Of a DNA stretch of 5,908 nt, positions 1 to 5,797 are shown piece by piece. The notes below the pieces were generated by a model, which did no database searches, was not told where the DNA came from, and was given only the letters and a program-made list of their open reading frames with translations. The translations under genes were made by a program, and so were the position numbers. Origin of the DNA: an uncultured Halieaceae bacterium (lineage in GTDB: Bacteria; Pseudomonadota; Gammaproteobacteria; Pseudomonadales; Halieaceae). Location: positions 1-5,908 of the forward strand of contig CALJFL010000063.1 in NCBI GenBank assembly GCA_938074135.1. The letters run 5' to 3'. Every line of letters begins with the position of its first letter. Within the stretch, counting starts at the first letter, position 1.

Positions 1-26
1 ATATAACATCGGTATCCTCGCGCAGC

Positions 27-31
27 GAAGG
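27..31 (+). promoter_or_regulatory. Shine-Dalgarno site of the mutase large-subunit gene
   Basis: GAAGG lies 9 bases before the ATG at 41 and supports that start. The reading frame is open upstream to the window edge with no in-frame stop, so a more distant start outside the window cannot be excluded. The 40 bases before the gene show no recognisable promoter or operator. Confidence 0.6.
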
Positions 32-40
32 CCTAACAAT

Positions 41-1672
41 ATGCAAGCGAAGAAAGCCCCGGACACCATCAAGACCAGCTCTGGTATCGAACTCAAACCC
101 TATTACACCGCCGCTGACGTACCGGAAGAACACCGGGAAAAGATGGATATCGCCCCCGGCCAGGCGCCCTACCAACGAGGCTTTCACCCGGCCGGTTATC
201 GCAGCAAGCCCTGGCGCATCTTTCAGCTCAGTGGCTTCGGTAAGCCCGAAGATGAGAACGAGCGCATCAAGTTCCTGCTGAACAACGGCGAGACCGGCTT
301 CATCATGGAACACGATCGCAACACCGGGGATCACTGCTACAACGTCGACCATCCGGAAGTCGTCGCGCGGCGTGAGGATGTGGGCCTGACCGGTGCTGTT
401 ATGCAAAGCGTGCGGGACATTGCGATCTGCCTCGACGGCCTACCCGTCGATACCAGCTTTGGTCACGCCGGTGGCGCTGTCGTGCAACACGCGCCCTTTG
501 CGCTTGCTGGCTACTGGACCGTGGCGAAGCAGCGCGGCTACGACCTGAGCAAGATTGCCGGTACCGGGCAGAGTGATTTCAATCTCACCTACCTTGGTTG
601 TGTGACCAAGCAACAAATTCCTACCGATGCCGGTCTCAGGTTCAATGCCGACATCATCGAGTTTTGTGGCCAGCACCTGCCGCGCTGGGTTCCGGTATCT
701 ATCGCCGGTTACAACGGCGCCGATACCGGCCTGAGCCCCGACCAGGAACTGGGCTCTCTTTTTGCCAACGCGGTCGAATACCTCGATGAAATCAAACGAC
801 GCGGTAATGTACCGCTTGAGCAGGCGGCAAAAGGTTGTGCCGGCGTCAGCTTCCGGGCATCGATTCACATCTTCGAGGAGGCGGCAAAATTGCGCGCTGC
901 CAGATTGATGTGGAGCGACCTCCTGCGCTCACGGTACGGCATCACCGATCCGAAAACGGCTAACCTGCGAATTCACTGCGTGACCGCCGGTTCCAAGATG
1001 ACCTATCAACAGCCGCTGAATAATATTGTGCGCGGCACCCTGATGGCGCTGACAGCGGCCATGGGCGGCGTACAGTCATTGGGGGTTTCAGGTTATGACG
1101 AAGCCCTGTCTATTCCCTCCGAGCACGCCCACCAGATGTCGGTGCGTATCCAGCAGATTCTGCAGGAGGAAACCAATTTCTGCGCGGTCACCGATCCACT
1201 GGGCGGCTCCTACTACGTGGAGACCCTGACGGCGCAACTGGCTGAAAAAGCCTGGGAGTTTTTCGAGGAAATCCAACAGCAAGGCGGCTACCTGGCCAGC
1301 CTGGACTCGGGCTGGCTGCATGCCAAGGCAGCAGAGAACCAGCATACCGAATTCATGGCCATGGAGTCGGGCGAGCAGCATGTGGTCGGGGTAACCTGCG
1401 CCGAGGGTGACGAGTCCCCCTTCGAGGTTGACGGCTTCATGGGTACTGACGACGCCTTCGATGTTGCGCTGGAACGACTTAACGACTTGCGTCGCACCCG
1501 TCACGAGGCGGGCGCTAATGCGGCACTGAAGAATCTCGACAAAGTCTGCCGATCGAAAGACAACATCATGCCTGCCATGCTCGATGCACTGGAGGCCGAG
1601 GTCACCCTGGGTGAAATCGGCGATGTCTACCGGGACGTGTTCGGTGACTGGAACACACCGATTCAAACCTGA
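41..1672 (+). CDS. Adenosylcobalamin-dependent acyl-CoA mutase, large (substrate-binding) subunit, atypical active site
   Basis: Large subunit of a split methylmalonyl/isobutyryl-CoA mutase-type enzyme, which performs radical 1,2 carbon-skeleton rearrangement of an acyl-CoA in the cytoplasm. Its 543 residues match large subunits that lack their own B12 domain. An N-terminal CoA-threading segment (about 10-55) precedes the TIM barrel. Recognisable family blocks are PW-IFQLSGFG (57-67), GQSD (176-179), the SIAGYN block (220-225), AAKLRAARLMW (281-291), RIHCVTAG (310-317), NNIVRGT (327-333), QSLGVSGYDEAL (345-356) and TDPLGGSYYVE (384-394). By hand alignment to Propionibacterium methylmalonyl-CoA mutase, Tyr89 becomes Leu63, Ala116 becomes Glu90, Arg207 becomes Cys187 and His244 becomes Asn225. 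The FDLPT loop is replaced by HDRNT with small insertions (91-112). It is therefore unlikely to use methylmalonyl-CoA, whose carboxylate needs that Arg and Tyr. Leu63 plus Glu90 resembles 2-hydroxyisobutyryl-CoA mutase (Ile90, Asp117). The family is certain; the substrate is unknown. Confidence 0.93.
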   Translation: MQAKKAPDTIKTSSGIELKPYYTAADVPEEHREKMDIAPGQAPYQRGFHPAGYRSKPWRIFQLSGFGKPEDENERIKFLLNNGETGFIMEHDRNTGDHCYNVDHPEVVARREDVGLTGAVMQSVRDIAICLDGLPVDTSFGHAGGAVVQHAPFALAGYWTVAKQRGYDLSKIAGTGQSDFNLTYLGCVTKQQIPTDAGLRFNADIIEFCGQHLPRWVPVSIAGYNGADTGLSPDQELGSLFANAVEYLDEIKRRGNVPLEQAAKGCAGVSFRASIHIFEEAAKLRAARLMWSDLLRSRYGITDPKTANLRIHCVTAGSKMTYQQPLNNIVRGTLMALTAAMGGVQSLGVSGYDEALSIPSEHAHQMSVRIQQILQEETNFCAVTDPLGGSYYVETLTAQLAEKAWEFFEEIQQQGGYLASLDSGWLHAKAAENQHTEFMAMESGEQHVVGVTCAEGDESPFEVDGFMGTDDAFDVALERLNDLRRTRHEAGANAALKNLDKVCRSKDNIMPAMLDALEAEVTLGEIGDVYRDVFGDWNTPIQT

Positions 1673-1676
1673 AGGG
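1671..1676 (+). promoter_or_regulatory. Shine-Dalgarno site of the B12-binding subunit gene
   Basis: GAAGGG overlaps the TGA stop (1670-1672) of the large-subunit gene and sits 7 bases before the ATG at 1684. A strong site touching the preceding stop favours coupled translation and equal amounts of the two mutase subunits. Confidence 0.65.
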
Positions 1677-1683
1677 TCTGCCT

Positions 1684-2079
1684 ATGGATAACAGCCAGAA
1701 ACGTATTCTGATGGCCAAGACCGGTCTCGATGGCCATTGGCGCGGGCCTACCATCGTGGCCCGGGCACTGCGCGATGCGGGCTTCGAGGTCATCATGATC
1801 GGCATGGCCAACACCGATGAAATCGTTCGCGCCGCGATCGACGAAGATGTTGATCTGGTGGGCTTGAATATCGGTGGCCACATCAACGTCGCCTTGCGCG
1901 CCGTCAACTCGGTACGCGAAGCAAGACCGGAGGTACCGGTCTTCGCCGGGGGCACCGTACCGCCGCACGCCAAAAAGCAGCTGGAATCACTGGGCGTGGA
2001 AGTCTTCCCTCCCGGCTCCCAACTACACGAAATCGTGGCCGCTGCCGAGCGGTTGACCCACGCGACCGATTCGGCCTGA
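1684..2079 (+). CDS. Adenosylcobalamin-dependent acyl-CoA mutase, small B12-binding subunit
   Basis: Small subunit that carries adenosylcobalamin and caps the large-subunit barrel. The 131 residues are one Rossmann-like B12-binding domain, close to the usual length for IcmB/HcmB-type subunits. The base-off/His-on signature DxHxxG is present as D16-G-H18-W-R-G21, with H18 the expected lower cobalt ligand and K12 four residues before D16 as in the family. The GG motif that contacts the corrin tail is at 89-90 within AGGTVPP, and PPGS at 109-112 matches the usual FGPGT turn. Two features are unusual. The residue after the ligand His is Trp19, where mutases normally have Asp. The SxL motif is absent: the ISSLAAGH region is shortened to LNIGGH (61-66). 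The gene starts 11 bases after the large subunit with its own ribosome site. The assignment is secure; the changes around the cofactor tail are consistent with a divergent clade or a different corrinoid. Confidence 0.93.
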   Translation: MDNSQKRILMAKTGLDGHWRGPTIVARALRDAGFEVIMIGMANTDEIVRAAIDEDVDLVGLNIGGHINVALRAVNSVREARPEVPVFAGGTVPPHAKKQLESLGVEVFPPGSQLHEIVAAAERLTHATDSA

Positions 2080-2103
2080 CGCCGACGACCGCGCCGCCTT
2101 CTC

Positions 2104-3054
2104 TTGGCAGATATTAGCGAGACGATCACAGCGGCGCTTGCCGGCAACCGGGGCGCCCTCGCCCGCCTGCTCAGCGTCGCCGAATGTTGCGATGACCGCC
2201 TGTCGGTGATTGAGAGCGCAATCGCAGGACTGGTCGGCAAGGCCTACGTCATTGGGATTACGGGGCCGCCGGGGGCCGGCAAGTCGACCCTGATCAACCA
2301 GTTACTGCCGCGGGCCCAGGGCGAGTTCGACCGCGCTGCAGTGTTGGCAGTAGACCCCAGTTCACCCTTCTCCAATGGCGCCTTGCTTGGTGATCGCGTT
2401 CGTATGCAGGGCGACAACCTGAAAGATTCGGTGTTCATCCGGTCCATGGCCTCGCGCGGCGAAGCCGGCGGTTTGGCGCGAGCAGCGGCGACCTGTGTGC
2501 GAATCTTCGATGCCTGCGGTTGGCCGGTCATTATTATAGAGACACTGGGCATCGGGCAGGTGGAACTGGAGATCATGAACCTCGCCGATACGGTGCTGGT
2601 GGTACTGAACCCTGGCTGGGGAGATACCTTCCAGGCCAACAAGGCAGGACTGACCGAGGCGGGTGATGTCTTCACGATCAACAAGGCGGACAAACCCGGC
2701 GTTGAGCAAACCCGCACCGACCTGCTGGATTCGCTGGCACTGATGGCGGCGCGGCCGCTGCCCGATGTTGCCGAGACGATTTCCACCGACGGAACCGGTG
2801 TCGATGAACTCTGGGGCAGCCTGATCGGGCACCGCGATCGACTACTGGACTGCGGCGAACTGGACGTACGGCGTGCCCGCAAGCGGCAGCACGTACTGCA
2901 TAAACTGATCGCCGATCAATTGGACCAACGACTTAACAACGCGCTGGCGACAGACGCCGGAGGTGAGCTTCTCGCCAGCCTGGCGGATGGCACGCAAGAT
3001 ATACAACAGGTTGTACAGCAGCTGCTGGCTCAGATCAGTCAAGACTCACCCTAA
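2104..3054 (+). CDS. meaB: MeaB/ArgK-family GTPase, chaperone of the B12 mutase
   Basis: G3E-type P-loop GTPase that gates cofactor loading into the partner mutase and protects or reactivates it. The 316 residues are normal for MeaB. About 50 helical residues precede the Walker A motif GPPGAGKST (54-62). DPSSPFS follows (84-90), then LGDRVRM (95-101), the switch region ETLGIGQVE (146-154), NPGWGD (169-174) and the guanine-specificity motif NKAD (193-196). A C-terminal helical arm (about 250-316) would form the dimer contact. All GTPase motifs appear intact. The start is the best available rather than a good one: TTG at 2104 has no clear Shine-Dalgarno site. No ATG or GTG occurs in frame between the preceding gene's TGA (2077-2079) and this TTG, and later starts would remove the N-terminal helices. 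The gene is in the same frame as the B12-subunit gene. Function is inferred from family and position. Confidence 0.92.
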   Translation: MADISETITAALAGNRGALARLLSVAECCDDRLSVIESAIAGLVGKAYVIGITGPPGAGKSTLINQLLPRAQGEFDRAAVLAVDPSSPFSNGALLGDRVRMQGDNLKDSVFIRSMASRGEAGGLARAAATCVRIFDACGWPVIIIETLGIGQVELEIMNLADTVLVVLNPGWGDTFQANKAGLTEAGDVFTINKADKPGVEQTRTDLLDSLALMAARPLPDVAETISTDGTGVDELWGSLIGHRDRLLDCGELDVRRARKRQHVLHKLIADQLDQRLNNALATDAGGELLASLADGTQDIQQVVQQLLAQISQDSP

Positions 3055-3068
3055 TACGTTTACCAAAG

Positions 3069-3089
3069 GGGCGGCTGATCACACCGCCC
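3069..3089 (+). other. GC-rich inverted repeat between meaB and the Fe-S gene
   Basis: A perfect 6-bp inverted repeat, GGGCGG (3069-3074) and CCGCCC (3084-3089), with a 9-base loop containing TGATCA. It lies in the only sizeable gap of the cluster (3055-3124, 70 bases). No T-run follows directly, so it is not a convincing intrinsic terminator. It could be a processing or attenuation hairpin, or chance in GC-rich DNA. Confidence 0.25.
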
Positions 3090-3124
3090 ACCTCGAATTG
3101 CCTTTCCGCGGCCAGTAGTGTGGA

Positions 3125-4144
3125 ATGGACGCAGGCACCCAGAACAGTGATCTCATCATGGCCAAGTCTGCACCCTACACACCACCGGCCGATATTCTCG
3201 CCAGTTTTCCGGAAAAATCAGGTAACGAGGTCAACGGGGTTGGCGAGACCGAGTACCGTCGTGCGTCGCGTTTTTTCTGGCACAAACCGGACTTGCAGTC
3301 CCACGGACAACTGCAAAAGACGGTTCTCAAATACGTGATGGGCGAACCCTCGGTGGGTGCCGAGTTTATCCACGCCGGCCCGGGCGATCCAAAACGTGGC
3401 CCGGTCGCAGTAGCTCAAGCGCAACACATCGTCGAAGGCAGCGAGCAACAGTGGAGTGAGAAGATAAAAGCCTTCGCCCTGGCCAACGAGGCCGATGTGG
3501 TTGGGGTTGCGAAAATGCGTGACGACTTCATTTTTGATGGCTATGAGGTTAACCACAAGTACATCATCATGATCGGTGTGGCTCATGATTATGAGCTTAT
3601 GAAAACGGCGCCATCGACTCCCGAGAATCCATCGTCAGCGGCGGAGGTGGCCAGGCAGTACAACCGTGGCTCGCGGGTGGTCAGCAAACTGCGAAATTAT
3701 ATCCTCGAGCAGGGCTATCCCGCCGCCGACTATCCCGGGCCCCTGGCCGATGCGATTGTAATGATCCCCGCCGCCATCGACTGCGGACTGGGTGAGTTGG
3801 GTAAACATGGCTCGCTCATCAACCGCAAGCTGGGCTCGTCTTTCAGGCTGGCCGCCGTTACTACCGATATGCCGCTAGCCGTCGATGCACCCGATACATT
3901 CGATGTGGACGATGTCTGCTACGGCTGCCGTGCCTGCGAAAATGCCTGCCCGCCCGATGCGATCTTTCAGGAAAAGAAGACCGTGCGCGGTGTCGAAAAA
4001 TGGTACGTGGATTTCGATAAGTGCATCCCGTTCTTTGCCGAGTCCTACGGCTGCGGCGCTTGTATCGCAGTTTGCCCGTGGAGTATCCCCGGTGTAGCCG
4101 ACAACCTGCTGCTAAAAATGGCGCGGCGCAAGTCCCGGGAGTAA
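3125..4144 (+). CDS. Cytoplasmic reductive dehalogenase-like / QueG-like protein with two 4Fe-4S clusters
   Basis: Iron-sulfur protein whose C-terminal half matches the core of cobalamin-dependent reductive dehalogenases (RdhA) and, more distantly, epoxyqueuosine reductase. The RdhA-type block GLGELGKHGSLI (221-232) is followed by FRLAAVTTDMPL (240-251). A first cluster motif Cx2Cx2Cx3CP uses C265, C268, C271 and C275. A second set is C300, C310, C313 and C317, ending CIAVCPW (313-319). Residues about 110-205 form the QueG/RdhA-like alpha/beta region presumed to help hold the corrinoid. No Tat motif plus hydrophobic stretch, no membrane segment and no RdhB-like anchor gene nearby were seen, so a soluble, non-respiratory role is likely. 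At 339 residues it is shorter than NpRdhA-type enzymes, which carry an extra reductase module. An in-frame TAG at 3116 makes ATG 3125 the earliest start; ATG 3158 (residue 12) is an alternative, and neither has a clear Shine-Dalgarno site. Corrinoid binding and dehalogenation are inferred, not shown. Confidence 0.87.
   Translation: MDAGTQNSDLIMAKSAPYTPPADILASFPEKSGNEVNGVGETEYRRASRFFWHKPDLQSHGQLQKTVLKYVMGEPSVGAEFIHAGPGDPKRGPVAVAQAQHIVEGSEQQWSEKIKAFALANEADVVGVAKMRDDFIFDGYEVNHKYIIMIGVAHDYELMKTAPSTPENPSSAAEVARQYNRGSRVVSKLRNYILEQGYPAADYPGPLADAIVMIPAAIDCGLGELGKHGSLINRKLGSSFRLAAVTTDMPLAVDAPDTFDVDDVCYGCRACENACPPDAIFQEKKTVRGVEKWYVDFDKCIPFFAESYGCGACIAVCPWSIPGVADNLLLKMARRKSRE
4137..4141 (+). promoter_or_regulatory. 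Shine-Dalgarno site of the DUF1624 membrane-protein gene
   Basis: GGGAG lies inside the last codons of the Fe-S gene and 6 bases before the ATG at 4148. The genes are only 3 bases apart, so ribosomes finishing the Fe-S protein are placed to start this one. This supports one transcript and coupled translation. Confidence 0.6.
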
Positions 4145-4147
4145 ACA

Positions 4148-5347
4148 ATGACCATAGCGCTCAGCAAGGATGCACGTTCCTATCGCCTTACCAGTATCGA
4201 CTTTCTACGCGGACTGGTCATCGTGGTTATGGCGATCGACCATGTCCGCGATTTCTTTTTCGCCGGTGCAACGCCAGACCCGTTGGGAGATGCCGACACG
4301 TCCCTGGGCTTATACCTCACTCGCTGGGTCACTCATTTTTGCGCGCCGGTGTTTATTTTCCTGGCCGGCACCTCCGCGGGACTCATGGCCGCGCGCAAGA
4401 CTCCACAAGACCTGGGCGTATTTTTGCTAAAGCGTGGGCTATGGCTGATTTTTGTGGAAGTCGCAGTGATATCCACGGCGTGGACCTTCGCACCGCTGGG
4501 AATGGCGCAAATCGGGGGTGCGACTATGGTCATACTGCAGGTCATTTGGGCAATCGGCATGTGCATGTTTTTGCTGGGTTGCGTCCAGTTCATGGGGCGT
4601 GCTTTTTGTCTGTATCTGGGTATCGCGATCGTGTTGCTGCATAACTTGCTTGACCCATTGGGTGTCGGGACTGACTTGCTAAAAGAGGGCCCACTGTGGG
4701 GACTGTTGCTGTTCCAGATGTCGATAAATTTAGGCGCGGTATTGGTCGTCGAGATATATCCAATTCTGGCTTGGTTCGGCGTGATGCTGGTTGGCTTTGG
4801 CTCTTCCTATATTTTTGAAAAGGAACCCGGTGAGCGCAATCGAATACTGATGAAAGTCGGCTTGGGCTTAATCGCTGGCTTTGCCCTGTTAAGAGGCCTT
4901 GGGATCTACGGGGACCCCAATGATTGGCAAGTTAGCGGCTCAGGAGCGATCGCAACAGCGCGAGACTTTTTCAATGTGACCAAGTATCCCCCCAGCCTAC
5001 TGTTCACTTTGATTACACTGGGACCGATGGCTGTATTGTGCGCACAGGCAGATCGACTGCAGGGTTGGCTCAAGGACACTCTGGTCATGTTTGGCAGAGT
5101 TCCCTTTGCTTTCTACATCGCCCACTTATACCTGATACATTTACTCAGCATCGGCTTGGGCATGATGCAGGGCTTCGAGGTTCATCAGTTTACGGTGCTT
5201 TACACCTTTTATCCTGCAGGCTATGGGGTTGGACTCATTGGTGTTTACCTGGTCTGGTTGCTGGTGCTGGTACTCTTATACCCGCTTTGCCGCTGGATGG
5301 CCGGGATCAAGCAGCGACGCAATGATTGGTGGCTGAGCTATCTCTGA
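4148..5347 (+). CDS. Multi-pass membrane protein, DUF1624 / heparan-alpha-glucosaminide acetyltransferase-like
   Basis: Integral inner-membrane protein of 399 residues. The N-terminal SIDFLRGLVIVVMAIDHVRD (16-35) is the hallmark of DUF1624 and related acyltransferase-like membrane proteins: Asp and Arg at the edge of the first helix, then a DH pair. Hydrophobic stretches near 20-38, 62-80, 94-113, 126-147, 151-168, 183-205, 207-222, 235-250, 283-298, 314-336 and 357-382 suggest about 10-11 membrane helices. Two further family blocks are NVTKYPPSLLF (276-286) and FGRVPFAFYIAHLYLIH (315-331). The tail is short and basic. Lysosomal HGSNAT, a eukaryotic relative, transfers acetyl groups from acetyl-CoA across a membrane, but bacterial DUF1624 substrates are generally unknown and none can be assigned here. 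The gene appears somewhat more T-rich than its neighbours, as expected for membrane proteins. Whether it serves the mutase module is unclear; only its tight spacing argues for it. Confidence 0.85.
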   Translation: MTIALSKDARSYRLTSIDFLRGLVIVVMAIDHVRDFFFAGATPDPLGDADTSLGLYLTRWVTHFCAPVFIFLAGTSAGLMAARKTPQDLGVFLLKRGLWLIFVEVAVISTAWTFAPLGMAQIGGATMVILQVIWAIGMCMFLLGCVQFMGRAFCLYLGIAIVLLHNLLDPLGVGTDLLKEGPLWGLLLFQMSINLGAVLVVEIYPILAWFGVMLVGFGSSYIFEKEPGERNRILMKVGLGLIAGFALLRGLGIYGDPNDWQVSGSGAIATARDFFNVTKYPPSLLFTLITLGPMAVLCAQADRLQGWLKDTLVMFGRVPFAFYIAHLYLIHLLSIGLGMMQGFEVHQFTVLYTFYPAGYGVGLIGVYLVWLLVLVLLYPLCRWMAGIKQRRNDWWLSYL

Positions 5348-5376
5348 CACTTAAAAATGTATCGGGCCATGACTAC

Positions 5377-5784
5377 ATGAGCGATTTCGCGATCCACCCG
5401 CAACTGCTTGGCGACTGCCACCTGCTCGGCAAAGTTAGCAGCGCGTATCTACTGTTGCACCGCAATGCCGCCCTGCCCTGGTTTATTCTGGTGCCCGACA
5501 CCGAATGCCAGGATCTACTGGACCTGCCGGATGATGTTCGTGAGCAACTGATGACCGACGCCAAGCGCGTCGCCGACTTTATAAAAACTCAATTTGGCCT
5601 GAGCAAAATCAATGTAGCGGCACTGGGCAACGTGGTTCCGCAGCTACACCTGCACGTTATCGGCCGTGATCCAGCTGATCCCTGCTGGCCGAATCCTGTC
5701 TGGGGTAATCTGACGACAGAGGAGGACTGGCCAGCCAATGCCGTAGACGACTTTAGCGCTACGCTGTGCCAGTGCCCTGACTAA
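5377..5784 (+). CDS. HIT-family nucleotide hydrolase/transferase
   Basis: Small soluble protein of the histidine-triad superfamily, which cleaves nucleoside phosphate derivatives such as dinucleoside polyphosphates or nucleotidyl conjugates. From ATG 5377 it has 135 residues, a typical length. It begins with FAIHPQLLGDCHLLG (4-18), continues with PWFILVP (34-40) and carries the active site QLHLHV at 89-94. In this QxHxH version of the triad, His91 is the expected nucleophile and His93 the supporting His. NVAALGNVVPQ (79-89) and CWPNPVWG (103-110) are, from memory, characteristic of a gamma/betaproteobacterial HIT subgroup. The frame is open upstream to a TTG at 5326 inside the membrane-protein gene. 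That start would add 17 residues unlike the family N-terminus, so ATG 5377 is preferred, although its ribosome site is weak. It follows the membrane-protein gene by 29 bases. The biological substrate is unknown and the role is probably general housekeeping. Confidence 0.87.
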   Translation: MSDFAIHPQLLGDCHLLGKVSSAYLLLHRNAALPWFILVPDTECQDLLDLPDDVREQLMTDAKRVADFIKTQFGLSKINVAALGNVVPQLHLHVIGRDPADPCWPNPVWGNLTTEEDWPANAVDDFSATLCQCPD

Positions 5785-5797
5785 AGTCGGATTGTGC

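Noticed and set aside
259..346. Idea that the mutase is a methylmalonyl-CoA mutase because Tyr100 and Arg200 seem to align with catalytic Tyr89 and Arg207
   Set aside because: Tyr89 belongs to the RQYAGF block and Arg207 to the VRN block of the reference. Tyr100 and Arg200 align to other residues (the Tyr of GYDSD and the Arg of SMRII), so they do not indicate methylmalonyl-CoA specificity.
1602..2240. 212-residue open frame on the - strand across the large-subunit end and B12-subunit gene
   Set aside because: It lies opposite clear, motif-bearing genes. Its product is Arg/Ser/Pro-rich low-complexity sequence, as expected from the antisense of GC-rich codons.
2244..2882. 212-residue open frame on the - strand opposite meaB
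   Set aside because: The composition is Ser/Arg/Pro-rich with no family blocks, and it is fully antisense to an intact MeaB GTPase. It is a shadow frame.
3167..3192. Possible Tat signal in the Fe-S protein, prompted by the RR pair at residues 45-46
   Set aside because: The pair is too far from the N-terminus and is followed by polar and aromatic residues rather than a hydrophobic stretch and a cleavage site.
4021..4644. 207-residue + strand frame overlapping the end of the Fe-S gene and the start of the DUF1624 gene
   Set aside because: Its product is rich in Arg/His/Gly and lacks recognisable blocks. Both overlapped genes have strong family signatures in their own frames.
5326..5376. TTG start giving a 152-residue HIT protein
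   Set aside because: It would overlap the membrane-protein gene by 22 bases and add 17 residues unlike the family N-terminus. ATG 5377 gives the normal length.
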